Assembly: GCF_002443155.1 (NCBI RefSeq) | Contig: NZ_CP023667.1 | Location: 310,001-374,000, forward strand | Reading direction: 5' to 3' | Length of the DNA stretch: 64,000 nt | Origin: Alcaligenes faecalis | GTDB lineage: Bacteria > Pseudomonadota > Gammaproteobacteria > Burkholderiales > Burkholderiaceae_B | In this document: positions 19,101-27,422 of the stretch, one piece after another | How positions within the stretch are numbered: position 1 is the stretch's first letter | Layout: the number at the start of each line of letters is the position of its first letter | Notes under the pieces: model-generated | What the model was told of the DNA's origin: nothing | The model's database searches: none | The model's input: only the letters and a program-made list of their open reading frames with translations | Translations under genes and position numbers: made by a program

Positions 19101-20334
19101 TACAGTCACTGGCCGCGAGTTGCGCTTTACCCGCCTGGACGACGGTATCCGTCTGATCGACGGGCAACTGGATGCCAGTTTTGATGATGATGTTTTCCGT
19201 CTGGATTCGCTGACTTTCCCGGCCCGCCCACGAGTCGAGCCACAAGAGTGGCGTACGGCCACCTGGTTAAAGGAAAGCCCGGATGCCAAGGACGGCAAGC
19301 TGACGGTTTCCGGGCAATGGAACCTGAGCACGCAGCAAGGGGCGTTTGACGTCGATATTTTCCGCTTCCCGATTTTGCAGCGTTCGGATCGTTACGCCAT
19401 GATGTCCGGCAATATCAATCTGGACATGGAATTGCCGCGCATTGCCATTACCGGCAAGGTGGTAGCTGATGCGGGCTGGTTCAACCTGGACATGCTCGGT
19501 GGCATTCCTACTGTTGATAGTGATGTGGTGATTGTGCGGGCAGGGGATGAGCCAGCCCCCGAGCCCTCCCAGGCCGCAACCGACATGAGCATGGAAATTG
19601 ATGTGGACCTGGGGCCGCGCTTTTACCTGACGGGCTACGGCGTGAACTCCGGTCTGGTGGGCAGTTTGCGGGTCACCATGATTGGCGGCAAGCTGACTGG
19701 CATGGGAGCCTTGCGTACTCGTGGGGGCCGCATTGAACTGTATGGCCAGAAGCTCTTGCTCAAGCGCGGAACCGTGACCTTCCAGGGCGATATCACATCC
19801 CCTATCCTGGACATTGAGGCCTTGCGTACCGGCCAGGCTGTGGAAGCAGGTGTTAAGGTGGCCGGTACGGCACGCAAGCCCCGCATCGATCTGGTGTCCT
19901 ATCCTGAAGTCAGCGAAGTTGAAAAATTGTCCTGGCTATTGCTGGGTCATGGGCCGGATGATTCCGGTGGCGACATGGCCTTGCTGCTTAGCGTGGGTAC
20001 GTCCTTCCTGGGCGATGGTGAGCCCTTCTACCGCAAGTTCGGGATTGATGAAGTGGCCATGCGCTCGGGCGACCTGGGCAGTGCCGGTAGCATTTTGCCG
20101 GTGGAAAGTGTGGTCAAATCCCTGAACAGCGGCACCAGTAATGAAGAGCGCAAGTTCATTGCCATTACCAAAGCCTTGACGGCGGATATCTCGGTCAGCC
20201 TGGAGCAGGCCATGGCCGATACCGGCACCGTAGGCCGGGCCAGTTACCGACTGGCTCGTGGTTTGACCGCCGAGCTGAGCGCCGGAACCGTTAATGGTCT
20301 GGCCCTGATTTACCGCTGGTTCTCTCCGGAGTAA
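16186..20334 (+). CDS. tamB: Translocation and assembly module subunit TamB
   Basis: 1382 aa, similar in size to E. coli TamB (about 1260) but longer. Seen: an N-terminal signal anchor (about residues 10-35), long repeating amphipathic beta-strand sequence expected of the periplasm-spanning lipid-carrying groove, and the conserved C-terminal DUF490 domain (about residues 1050-1382). Odd: two low-complexity Ala/Ser/Lys/Glu/Pro-rich inserts interrupt the groove, residues about 226-368 and 669-752. They contain little beta pattern and look like disordered loops. The inserts may be lineage-specific. The role follows from family membership and pairing with TamA. Confidence 0.93.
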   Translation: MAWVRRWFRYFALWGIPFVVIALLLVCGFVYWVLASQAGTSWALRTALPYAQGSAQGVRGTIWDGLSIDHLVLSLPDTHVDIERLRLQANWKELWERRLHVVELSAHKVDVALTSSDEPKSDEPFKMPELPISIAVDKLALGQFLLTQDGTPLPVAIADLSSALAVDSDSAQLRLYDLMVANESIRAGFQGEVELAGLEAPYPARADIQIIARGLTADSPICAKQYLPAYAEQSKSGKPAAKVVVDQSKQTAAAETVKTSAKAAAAPAAAQADKQTADKTAEKSSKKTSEKAAEQSTELAKIATTQQGQSEASASSHETPASQPVDQPVDAHSVAGVSSSEPGGSAGLVDEERIQEPVAVPEPEPLPDCVVNAQITLNGSLEQATLLLKGHGQGYSLDASADLSPLDTVPVRQAKLAVKLPDESSLDADFAWDATQEGVHVQDHFKGQFSSDKLDLHALLGDVLPDALINSQGKFDVVLADKEQILSADVDVQLLQGSRWNKQSAIGQIKAKASAPAQPGAPDWWRQLSLSDVLTDLKVGDNQVLLKGDLGISGTAALDLQVNMPKAEQLWPGLELGKASAQGQLRGDVSRHTLQLKGQYDLGGKESGQLGQGSAQADLALEGGWHFADQGKAAYWDGKLSRLQADHAGLAVRLQSAMPLRFTDALRAPEPAQQESLAKTDTTSAVQPEPESTAAPALVNEDATPAEVEQSAGNSAAVNTADGSGATTSDKAAAVEGDVAAARAAPPPLEPWSLRVGAATLSTTVDGEPWINLRHQESTYQPGQWTSRGELLDLVLSEPRIARLLRKVGVQENPEKAKGGGVTIAKHKKTQPPEIDIKARWDLKFNGALAGQVRVDRVAGDVQVFADPPMSLGLEDLSVVINAKPTSATSSRVDAQLDVRTKEMGYVTAKAQTPIHGLAINENDPKSVSIKANIDDLGWTRLFLGDAMELGGRLNADVDINIGAKWAWTSRGTVTGRELRFTRLDDGIRLIDGQLDASFDDDVFRLDSLTFPARPRVEPQEWRTATWLKESPDAKDGKLTVSGQWNLSTQQGAFDVDIFRFPILQRSDRYAMMSGNINLDMELPRIAITGKVVADAGWFNLDMLGGIPTVDSDVVIVRAGDEPAPEPSQAATDMSMEIDVDLGPRFYLTGYGVNSGLVGSLRVTMIGGKLTGMGALRTRGGRIELYGQKLLLKRGTVTFQGDITSPILDIEALRTGQAVEAGVKVAGTARKPRIDLVSYPEVSEVEKLSWLLLGHGPDDSGGDMALLLSVGTSFLGDGEPFYRKFGIDEVAMRSGDLGSAGSILPVESVVKSLNSGTSNEERKFIAITKALTADISVSLEQAMADTGTVGRASYRLARGLTAELSAGTVNGLALIYRWFSPE

Positions 20335-20365
20335 GACAGCGCAGTTTGACGCAGTACAGGCCGAT

Positions 20366-20396
20366 TTGTGGCGCAAATGACATATTTGCGCCACAA
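20366..20396. repeat. Perfect 13-bp inverted repeat between tamB and dcd
   Basis: TTGTGGCGCAAAT, a 5-base spacer, then the exact reverse complement. No T run follows on either strand, so it is either a weak terminator for tamB or a protein-binding site upstream of dcd. It starts 31 bases past the tamB stop. Confidence 0.7.
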
Positions 20397-20460
20397 CTGG
20401 CTTGTGTGTGTATCTAAACGATAAAATAACCGGTTACTGATTTAAGGCGGCTAATTTCTT

Positions 20461-21024
20461 ATGAGTATCAAAAGCGACCGTTGGATTCGGCGGGCTGCTG
20501 CCCAAGGCATGATCGAGCCTTTTGAGCCAGGCCAAGTGCGTAATGTAGATGGACAACGTATCGTCAGCTACGGCACCAGCAGCTATGGCTACGATGTGCG
20601 TTGTGCCAACGAATTCAAGATTTTTACCAACATCAATTCGACCATCGTGGACCCCAAGGCCTTCGATGAAAAATCCTTTGTGGATTTCGTCGGTGATGTG
20701 TGCATTATTCCGCCCAATTCTTTCGCGCTGGCCCGCACGGTTGAGTACTTCCGTATTCCCCGCAGTGTGCTGACCATGTGTCTGGGCAAAAGCACCTATG
20801 CCCGTTGCGGCATCATCGTGAACGTGACCCCGCTGGAACCCGAATGGGAAGGCCACGTCACCCTGGAGTTTTCCAACACCACCCCGCTGCCCGCCAAGAT
20901 TTACGCTGGCGAAGGGTGCGCACAGATGTTGTTCTTTGAAAGCGATGAAGTGTGCGAAGTGTCGTACCGCGACCGCGGCGGCAAATATCAAGGTCAGCTA
21001 GGCGTTACCCTGCCTCGTACCTAG
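20461..21024 (+). CDS. dcd: dCTP deaminase
   Basis: 187 aa, standard length. Seen: [18 protein letters not shown] near the N-terminus, [20 protein letters not shown], and the catalytic-glutamate segment [11 protein letters not shown] followed by [15 protein letters not shown], typical of the trimeric dUTPase-like fold. It converts dCTP to dUTP, the main source of dUMP in many Gram-negative bacteria, and so feeds a dUTPase and thyA, both encoded in this window. A decarboxylase gene follows 9 bases later, which suggests co-transcription. Confidence 0.97.
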   Translation: MSIKSDRWIRRAAAQGMIEPFEPGQVRNVDGQRIVSYGTSSYGYDVRCANEFKIFTNINSTIVDPKAFDEKSFVDFVGDVCIIPPNSFALARTVEYFRIPRSVLTMCLGKSTYARCGIIVNVTPLEPEWEGHVTLEFSNTTPLPAKIYAGEGCAQMLFFESDEVCEVSYRDRGGKYQGQLGVTLPRT

Positions 21025-21033
21025 GAGTTCTGG

Positions 21034-23307
21034 ATGAAGTTTCGTTTTCCTATCGTCATCATCGACGAAGACTACCGTTCCGAAAATACGTCGGGCCTGG
21101 GCATTCGAGCCCTGGCCTCGGCGATAGAGGCCGAAGGCGTAGAGGTTCTCGGGGTCACCAGCTATGGTGACCTTAGTTCTTTTGCGCAACAGCAAAGCCG
21201 CGCGAGCGCCTTCATTTTGTCGATTGATGATGAGGAATTCGATGTGGATTCCCCGGAGGATGTCGCCAATGCGATCAAGAACCTGCGCTCCTTTATTGGT
21301 GAACTGCGGTTCCGCAACGAGGATATCCCCATCTATTTGTACGGCGAGACGCGCACCTCGCAGCATATCCCCAACGATATTCTGCGCGAGCTGCACGGCT
21401 TCATTCACATGTTCGAGGACACGCCCGAGTTCGTGGCGCGTCACATCATCCGTGAAGCACGCTCCTACCTGGAAAGCCTGGCACCGCCGTTTTTCCGTGA
21501 GCTGGTCAAGTACGCGTCTGACGGTTCTTACTCCTGGCACTGCCCCGGGCACTCGGGTGGCGTCGCCTTCCTGAAAAGCCCCGTTGGCCAGATGTTTCAC
21601 CAGTTTTTCGGTGAAAACATGTTGCGTGCCGACGTCTGTAATGCGGTCGACGAGCTGGGTCAGTTGCTGGACCACACCGGCCCGGTAGCCGATGCCGAGC
21701 GCAACGCCGCCCGCATCTTCCATGCCGACCACTGCTTTTTCGTGACTAACGGCACGTCCACGTCCAACAAGATCGTCTGGCACGCCAATGTGGCCAATAA
21801 CGACGTGGTGGTAGTGGACCGTAACTGCCACAAGTCGATCCTGCACGCCATTACCATGACGGGCGCTATCCCAGTGTTCCTGCGCCCCACGCGCAACCAC
21901 CTGGGCATTATTGGTCCCATTCCACAAGACGAGTTCCTGCCGGAAAACATTGCGCGCAAGATCGAGGCCAATCCCTTTGCCAGCAAGGCCAAGAACAAGA
22001 AGCCCCGTATTCTGACGCTGACGCAAAGTACCTACGATGGCGTGATCTATAACGTGGAAATGATCAAGGAAACCCTGGATTCCAAGATCCCTACGCTGCA
22101 CTTTGATGAGGCTTGGTTGCCGCATGCGGCTTTCCACGACTTCTATCACGACATGCATGCCATTGGTGCGGATCGTCCACGCACCAAAGACACCATGATT
22201 TACGCCACGCACTCCACGCACAAAATGCTGGCTGGCTTGTCGCAGGCGTCACAGATTACGGTGCAGGATGCGGAAAACCGCCCCTTGGACCGCAACGTGT
22301 TCAACGAAGCCTACCTGATGCACACCAGCACCAGCCCGCAGTACGCGATTATTGCGTCCTGTGATGTGGCTGCGGCCATGATGGAGCCGCCCGGCGGTAC
22401 CGCCCTGGTCGAGGAAAGCATTTGCGAGGCCATGGACTTCCGTCGCGCCATGCGCAAGGTATCCAAGGAATATGGCGAGAACGACTGGTGGTTCAAGGTC
22501 TGGGGCCCGGACACTCTGCCTGAAGAGGGCATAGGCCAGCGCGAGGACTGGATTCTGCGCTCCGATGCGGAATGGCACGGCTTTGGCAAGTTGTCGACCA
22601 ATTTCAACATGCTGGACCCGGTCAAGGCGACGGTCGTGACTCCCGGCCTGGATATTTCCGGCACCTTTGCCGAGCAGGGCATTCCCGCCGCTCTGGTGTC
22701 CAAGTATCTGGCCGAACACGGCGTGGTGGTCGAGAAAACCGGCCTGTATTCCTTCTTTATTCTGTTCACCATTGGCATCACCAAAGGCCGCTGGAATACC
22801 TTGCTGACCGCCTTGCAGCAGTTCAAGGACGATTACGACCGCAACCAGCCCATGTGGCGCATCTTGCCGGATTTCTGCAAGACCCAGCCCACGTACGAGC
22901 GCATGGGCTTGCGTGATCTGTGTCAGCAGATTCACCAGGCTTACCGCAAGTACGATCTGGCCCGCCTGACCACCGAGGTTTACCTGAGCGACATGATTCC
23001 CGCTCTGAAACCCTCGGACGCCTATGCCAAGATGGCGCACGGCGATATCGAACGCGTTGGCATTGACGAGCTGGAAGGCCGTGTGACGGGTGTCTTGCTG
23101 ACACCATACCCGCCCGGTATTCCCTTGCTGATTCCTGGCGAACGCTTTAACTCGCGCATTGTGGAGTATCTGCAATTTGCGCGCGAGTTCAATGCCCGCT
23201 TCCCCGGCTTTGAAACCTATGTGCATGGACTGGCGCAGGATATTGGCCCCGATGGACTGCCGCGCTACTACGTAGATTGCGTGCTTGAGTCTGAAACCAA
23301 CGAGTAA
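21034..23307 (+). CDS. PLP-dependent ornithine/lysine/arginine decarboxylase (fold type I)
   Basis: 757 aa, the length of the large inducible-type decarboxylases. Seen: an N-terminal receiver-like wing domain (residues about 1-130), PLP site THSTHKMLAG with Schiff-base Lys397, HFDEAWLPHAAFH with the cofactor-contacting Asp, and a C-terminal domain ending YVDCVLESE. Overall pattern, including ADHCFFVTNGTSTSNKIVWH and DRNCHKSILHAITMTGAIP, is close to Pseudomonas lysine decarboxylase LdcA and arginine decarboxylase AdiA. The substrate (lysine, arginine or ornithine) cannot be fixed from sequence alone. No antiporter gene is adjacent, so a biosynthetic or catabolic polyamine role is more likely than acid resistance. 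Confidence 0.9.
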   Translation: MKFRFPIVIIDEDYRSENTSGLGIRALASAIEAEGVEVLGVTSYGDLSSFAQQQSRASAFILSIDDEEFDVDSPEDVANAIKNLRSFIGELRFRNEDIPIYLYGETRTSQHIPNDILRELHGFIHMFEDTPEFVARHIIREARSYLESLAPPFFRELVKYASDGSYSWHCPGHSGGVAFLKSPVGQMFHQFFGENMLRADVCNAVDELGQLLDHTGPVADAERNAARIFHADHCFFVTNGTSTSNKIVWHANVANNDVVVVDRNCHKSILHAITMTGAIPVFLRPTRNHLGIIGPIPQDEFLPENIARKIEANPFASKAKNKKPRILTLTQSTYDGVIYNVEMIKETLDSKIPTLHFDEAWLPHAAFHDFYHDMHAIGADRPRTKDTMIYATHSTHKMLAGLSQASQITVQDAENRPLDRNVFNEAYLMHTSTSPQYAIIASCDVAAAMMEPPGGTALVEESICEAMDFRRAMRKVSKEYGENDWWFKVWGPDTLPEEGIGQREDWILRSDAEWHGFGKLSTNFNMLDPVKATVVTPGLDISGTFAEQGIPAALVSKYLAEHGVVVEKTGLYSFFILFTIGITKGRWNTLLTALQQFKDDYDRNQPMWRILPDFCKTQPTYERMGLRDLCQQIHQAYRKYDLARLTTEVYLSDMIPALKPSDAYAKMAHGDIERVGIDELEGRVTGVLLTPYPPGIPLLIPGERFNSRIVEYLQFAREFNARFPGFETYVHGLAQDIGPDGLPRYYVDCVLESETNE

Positions 23308-23313
23308 ACCCGC

Positions 23314-24543
23314 GTGATCCCTTTTTTTGATGTTGCCGTCATCGGCGCAGGTGCGGCCGGTATGATGGCTGCCAGTATCGCAGGCCAGCGCGGCCTGCGA
23401 GTGGTATTGATTGATCACGCTGAAAAGCTGGCCGAGAAAATCCGTATTTCCGGTGGAGGGCGCTGTAACTTCACCAATACGGGTACTTCGCCAGAGAATT
23501 TTCTGTCCAAAAACCCGCATTTTTGCCGTTCGGCCTTGGCGGGCTATACCCCTCAGGATTTTCTGGAACTGGTGCGAGAGTACCGCATCGGTTTTCATGA
23601 GAAGCACAAAGGCCAGCTTTTCTGTGATGACTCCAGCGAGTCCATCATCCAGATGCTGCGCCAGGAGTGTTTGAAAGGTCAGGTGTCCTGGCGCATGCCC
23701 TGTTCGGTGCAGTCCATTGGCCGTAGCGACGAAGGCTTTGTGTTGCGTACCAGCCTGGGGGATTTGAATGCCTTGCAGGTGGTGATTGCTACAGGCGGCA
23801 TGGCGATTCCGCAGCTGGGGTCCACGGACTATGCCCTGCGTGTGGCGCGTCACTTCGGTTTGAAAGTGATCGAACCGCATCCGGCCTTGGTACCTTTGAC
23901 CTTTGATGGTCGGGACTGGAAGCCATTTTCTGCCTTGAGCGGCATGGCTTTGGAAGTGGAAGTCAGCACCGGACAAGGCAAGCAACGCCAGGCTTTTCTG
24001 GAAGATCTGCTGTTCACGCATCGAGGCTTGTCCGGGCCGGGTATCTTGCAGATTTCCAGCTACTGGCAGTCGGGCGAGACTATTAGTGTGGACCTGGCTC
24101 CCGGTCAGGACATCGCGCAGCAGTTATTGGATTTGAAGGCCGGTAGTCGCCAGCAGTTGCTCACCGTCTTGTCGACCTTGTGGCCACGCCGTCTGGTCGA
24201 GCAATGGCTGGATACCTCGGACTTGTTGCCCAAAGGCGTGGGGCAGCAACGTCTGGCCGATTTGCCGGATCGCGTATTGCGCGCGGTGGGGCAGGTGATT
24301 AATGCCTGGGAGTTGAAACCCAGTGGCACCGCAGGCTATAAAAAGGCGGAAGTGATGAGCGGCGGTGTGGATACACGCGAGCTGAATCAGAAAAGCATGG
24401 AAGCACGTAAAGTACCTGGTCTGTTCTTTATTGGTGAAGCGGTGGATGTCACTGGCTGGCTGGGCGGGTATAACTTCCAATGGGCCTGGGCTTCAGCGGC
24501 GGCGTGTGCACGTGCACTGAAGGCGCAAGCAGGTCAAAGCTAA
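23314..24543 (+). CDS. NAD(P)/FAD-dependent oxidoreductase, HI0933/YhiN family
   Basis: 409 aa with a GTG start 6 bases after the decarboxylase stop. Seen: the Rossmann dinucleotide motif IGAGAAGMMAASIAGQRG, the family hallmark KIRISGGGRCNFTN, ATGGMAIPQLGSTDY, and the C-terminal PGLFFIGEAVDVTGWLGGYN that closes the FAD site. Known: the family includes BaiN and E. coli YhiN; its physiological substrate in most bacteria is unknown. It is likely the last gene of the dcd-decarboxylase run. Confidence 0.88.
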   Translation: MIPFFDVAVIGAGAAGMMAASIAGQRGLRVVLIDHAEKLAEKIRISGGGRCNFTNTGTSPENFLSKNPHFCRSALAGYTPQDFLELVREYRIGFHEKHKGQLFCDDSSESIIQMLRQECLKGQVSWRMPCSVQSIGRSDEGFVLRTSLGDLNALQVVIATGGMAIPQLGSTDYALRVARHFGLKVIEPHPALVPLTFDGRDWKPFSALSGMALEVEVSTGQGKQRQAFLEDLLFTHRGLSGPGILQISSYWQSGETISVDLAPGQDIAQQLLDLKAGSRQQLLTVLSTLWPRRLVEQWLDTSDLLPKGVGQQRLADLPDRVLRAVGQVINAWELKPSGTAGYKKAEVMSGGVDTRELNQKSMEARKVPGLFFIGEAVDVTGWLGGYNFQWAWASAAACARALKAQAGQS

Positions 24544-24629
24544 GTAAACGAGCGGGAGCGGCAAGACGCAGTTTTTGCGGCCGCTTTTGAAATCAACAGG
24601 ATTGTGGGCTGGTTTGTCAGGGAGGCAAT

Positions 24630-25004
24630 ATGCAACTGCCAGGAGATAGAAAGTACGTAGTAAGCCACGAGTGGGCCAAGGATGAAGACGGTGTCGTGCT
24701 GGTTGGCATTACCGACTTTGCTCAGGACCAATTGGGTGATTTGGTGTTTGTGGGTGACTTCACTCCCGGTACTCGTTTGGCTGCCGGTGCAACAGCGGGC
24801 GTGGTGGAATCGGTGAAGGCCGCTTCCGACATTTACGCTCCTGTGGCGGGCGAGCTGGTGGAGTTCAACCAGGCTTTGTCCGATGCGCCGCATCTGATCA
24901 ACGAAGCCCCGTTTGATACCTGGATTTTCAAGCTCAAGGCTGACAATCCCGCTGACCTGCAAGGTTTGCTGGATGGCCCTGCTTATGCCGCGGTGGCAGA
25001 GTAA
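24630..25004 (+). CDS. gcvH: Glycine cleavage system H protein
   Basis: 124 aa. Seen: the lipoyl domain with the lipoylation site ESVKAASDIYAPVAG (Lys63), and the flanking GITDFAQDQLGDLVFV of H proteins. GGGAGG precedes the ATG. It shuttles the aminomethyl group between GcvP and GcvT. Odd: gcvT and gcvP are not adjacent, and the gene stands alone before a terminator. A stand-alone H protein may serve a distant cleavage system or lipoate metabolism. Confidence 0.95.
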   Translation: MQLPGDRKYVVSHEWAKDEDGVVLVGITDFAQDQLGDLVFVGDFTPGTRLAAGATAGVVESVKAASDIYAPVAGELVEFNQALSDAPHLINEAPFDTWIFKLKADNPADLQGLLDGPAYAAVAE

Positions 25005-25066
25005 GTTCAGATATTGAGCTAGCAGGAATACGCGGTGGCTCTGCCTGATCCAGGCGGGTTGATCGT

Positions 25067-25110
25067 AAAAAAGGCCTGAATCCGATTCCACGGATTCAGG
25101 CCTTTTATTT
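25067..25110. terminator. Strong terminator after gcvH
   Basis: 16-bp stem (AAAAGGCCTGAATCCG and its complement) with a 6-base loop, flanked by A and T runs, so it can work for gcvH and for the convergent folA. Confidence 0.88.
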
Positions 25111-25186
25111 GGCTTCGAGCGTAAGCTTTTGGGCTTAGTGCTTGGTTCCGGGGCAGCTAAACTCTGGCCCCTGCTTCGCGGCTCTC

Positions 25187-25684
25187 TTAACTATTACGGC
25201 GGCGATACGTCACGTAGTCGTAAGTGAAACCGTTTTCCTCGGGCTGGGGCAGGCGTTCAACTTCTTCCCATTCGCCAGCAAGCAATGCGGGGAAGAAGGT
25301 GTCACCGTCCACGTCAGCCTTGATCTCGGTCGCGATCAGTTCCTGTGCGACGGGCAGGGCCAGACGGAACAGTTGCTCACCACCAATCACGCAAGCCGTC
25401 TCAAAGCCAGGGCAAGCGGTCAGGGCGTCGTCCAGATTGCTGAATACTTGTGCGCCCTCTGCCTGGTAATCCGCATTGCGGCTGATCACCAGATTTGGAC
25501 GGCCAGGCAAAGGACGGCCCAGCGACTCCCAGGTCTTGCGGCCCATGATGATGGGCAAACCCATGGTCACGCGCTTGAAGTGCTGCAAGTCGGACGGCAG
25601 GCGCCAGGGCAGATCGTTGTCCTTGCCTATGCAGCGATTGGCCGCATAGGCAACGACCAGACGAATAAAAGGGGTGGAACTCAT
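25187..25684 (-). CDS. folA: Dihydrofolate reductase
   Basis: 165 aa. Seen: [20 protein letters not shown] (Met20-loop region with the catalytic Asp position), [18 protein letters not shown] (NADPH binding), and [14 protein letters not shown]. It reduces dihydrofolate made by ThyA back to tetrahydrofolate using NADPH. The start overlaps the thyA stop by 4 bases, so the two are translationally coupled, an arrangement common in bacteria. It is the target of trimethoprim. Confidence 0.96.
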   Translation of the reverse strand: MSSTPFIRLVVAYAANRCIGKDNDLPWRLPSDLQHFKRVTMGLPIIMGRKTWESLGRPLPGRPNLVISRNADYQAEGAQVFSNLDDALTACPGFETACVIGGEQLFRLALPVAQELIATEIKADVDGDTFFPALLAGEWEEVERLPQPEENGFTYDYVTYRRRNS

Positions 25685-26481
25685 ACGGCAACAGGCGCCT
25701 TGATATGGGGGTGAGGATCGTAGTCGGTGATTTCGAAGTCTTCGTACTCGTAATCAAACAGACTGGCGGGTTTGCGCTTGATCGTCAGCTTGGGGTAGGG
25801 GCGTGGTTCACGCGACAGCTGCAATTCGGCTTGCTCGAAGTGGTTGGAATACAGGTGGCAGTCGCCGCCTGTCCAGATGAAGTCGCCCACTTCCAGATCA
25901 CATTGCTGGGCCATCATGTGGGTCAGCAGAGCGTAGCTGGCGATATTGAAGGGCACGCCCAGGAAAATATCCGCACTGCGCTGGTAGAGCTGGCAGGACA
26001 GCTTGCCATCGGCTACATAGAACTGGAACAGGGCGTGGCAAGGGGGCAGAGCCATCTGGCCCACATCCGCTACGTTCCAGGCCGAGACGATCAGGCGACG
26101 CGAGTCGGGATTCTTGCGAATCTGTTCCACCAACTGGCTGATCTGGTCGATGTGACGACCGTCGGGGGTCGGCCAGGAGCGCCATTGCACGCCATAGACC
26201 GGGCCCAGATTGCCGTCCTCGTCGGCCCATTCGTCCCAGATGGATACGCCGCGCTCTTGCAGCCAGCGCACATTGGACTCACCGCGCAAAAACCACAGCA
26301 ATTCAATAAAGATGCTGCGGGTGTGCAGCTTCTTGGTGGTGATCAGCGGGAAACCCTGCGACAGATCGAAGCGCATTTGGTGACCAAATACCGAGTTCGT
26401 GCCGGTACCTGTGCGGTCACCTTTGGGAGTGCCTTGGGTGTAGACCAGGCGCAGCAGGTCTTCGTAGGGATAGAGGGACAT
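25681..26481 (-). CDS. thyA: Thymidylate synthase
   Basis: 266 aa from the ATG at 26481, which gives the standard ThyA length. An in-frame start further upstream at 26628 would add 49 unrelated residues lying inside the neighbouring osmC-like gene and was rejected. Seen: [20 protein letters not shown], the catalytic [12 protein letters not shown] (Cys148), and the [20 protein letters not shown] dUMP/folate-binding region. It makes dTMP from dUMP with methylene-tetrahydrofolate. It lies between an OsmC-family gene and folA in one operon. Confidence 0.97.
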   Translation of the reverse strand: MSLYPYEDLLRLVYTQGTPKGDRTGTGTNSVFGHQMRFDLSQGFPLITTKKLHTRSIFIELLWFLRGESNVRWLQERGVSIWDEWADEDGNLGPVYGVQWRSWPTPDGRHIDQISQLVEQIRKNPDSRRLIVSAWNVADVGQMALPPCHALFQFYVADGKLSCQLYQRSADIFLGVPFNIASYALLTHMMAQQCDLEVGDFIWTGGDCHLYSNHFEQAELQLSREPRPYPKLTIKRKPASLFDYEYEDFEITDYDPHPHIKAPVAV

Positions 26482-26488
26482 GGGGGCC

Positions 26489-26911
26489 TCAGGCTTGCTG
26501 AATATCGACGGAATAGGTGATCTCGGCGGTTTTGCCCAGCATGGCCGAAGCGGAGCAGTACTTGTCGTGCGACAGTTGTACGGCACGCTCAACGGCGGCC
26601 TGGGGCAGGTCCTTGCCGGTGACCACAAAGGTGAAGTGAATCTTGGTGAAGACTTTGGGGTCGGTGTCGGCGCGTTCGGCCGTCAGCTTGACCTGGCAGC
26701 CGGTAATGGCATGACGACCGCGCTTGAGAATCAGCACCACGTCATACGCTGCACAGCCACCGGCGCCGGTCAGCAGCATTTCCATGGGGCGTGGGGCCAG
26801 GTTATTGCCGCCACCTTCGGGTGCACCGTCCATGGCCGTCACATGACCACTGCCTGTACGGGCAACGAACAACATTCCGTCTTTGCCGCCCCAGTCGATT
26901 GTGCATTCCAT
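26489..26911 (-). CDS. OsmC/YhfA-family protein
   Basis: 140 aa. Seen: the two family cysteines, [11 protein letters not shown] (Cys53) and [10 protein letters not shown] (Cys119), in the usual two-domain swapped-dimer sequence. AAGGA precedes the ATG. Known: true OsmC and Ohr proteins reduce organic hydroperoxides through these cysteines; the YhfA subgroup, which this resembles by its [18 protein letters not shown] opening, has no proven function. It is the first gene of the operon with thyA and folA, 7 bases upstream of thyA. Confidence 0.88.
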   Translation of the reverse strand: MECTIDWGGKDGMLFVARTGSGHVTAMDGAPEGGGNNLAPRPMEMLLTGAGGCAAYDVVLILKRGRHAITGCQVKLTAERADTDPKVFTKIHFTFVVTGKDLPQAAVERAVQLSHDKYCSASAMLGKTAEITYSVDIQQA

Positions 26912-27164
26912 ATGAATTCCTTTTTGCAGTGCGAGCCAAGACTCGTCAGTAGATTGATAGTCGTGATTGTACTTTTTTGATGAGGGCTGTGTCGCGCCCG
27001 GTTAACAAGCTGGCCTGGCGTGATTTGAGGCAGATGGTGTGCCCGTATAAGAAATTCCATATACGCAAATCAGAGCAGAACCACGCTCTTTGTAAGATTT
27101 AGACTGGTTTTGTTGTTTGTCCTAGGATAAACTGCTGTGCGGTACACGGCATTTTGAAACAGAT

Positions 27165-27194
27165 ATGTCACAGGGGTTTACCCTCGCCTATAAT
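27165..27194 (+). promoter_or_regulatory. Sigma-70 promoter for the oxidase operon
   Basis: Perfect -10 TATAAT at 27189-27194 with a -35 ATGTCA (4 of 6 matches) at 27165-27170 and an 18-base spacer. Confidence 0.6.
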
Positions 27195-27301
27195 GGCTGT
27201 CGCCCGTATACCAAAAAATGTCGTGCTCGTATTTGTTCTGTCTCAATAAACCTTGCTTTCAATGGGGGCTTTATTCGGACGTCACAAGCGGGTGTTTTAA
27301 C

Positions 27302-27365
27302 ATGACGGCTCTCGCGACCTAGGCAGTCGCAGATTTTTTGCGTCCATGCTCTTTTGATCTGCGAC
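27302..27365 (+). promoter_or_regulatory. Possible attenuator in the oxidase leader RNA
   Basis: Two mutually exclusive hairpins share the arm 27326-27330. Hairpin 1 pairs GCGAC (27314-27318) with GTCGC and is followed by six T at 27334-27339. Hairpin 2 pairs GTCGCAGAT (27326-27334) with ATCTGCGAC (27357-27365), 9 bp. A six-codon frame (MTALAT, 27302-27322) ends inside hairpin 1. No ribosome binding site precedes that frame, and hairpin 1 is short, so the idea is tentative. Confidence 0.3.
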
Positions 27366-27422
27366 GCGTCAAGGTGCCGCCGAGCTGCTTGGCAGCTTCA
27401 CATTAACCAGGCCTGGATCATT

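Larger units (their letters stand above)
26912..27422. other. Long control region upstream of the cbb3 oxidase operon
   Basis: 510 bases between the divergent osmC-like gene and ccoN. It holds a good sigma-70 promoter (27165-27194), which implies an untranslated leader of about 220 bases, and the leader structures at 27302-27365. I found no convincing FNR/ANR box of the TTGAT-N4-ATCAA type, which is surprising for a cbb3 oxidase. No protein-coding gene is supported. Confidence 0.55.

Noticed and set aside
27354..27422. Longer N-terminus for CcoN from a TTG at 27354
   Set aside because: The added 23 residues are Cys/Arg-rich and overlap the leader hairpin; the GTG at 27423 begins a proper hydrophobic segment.
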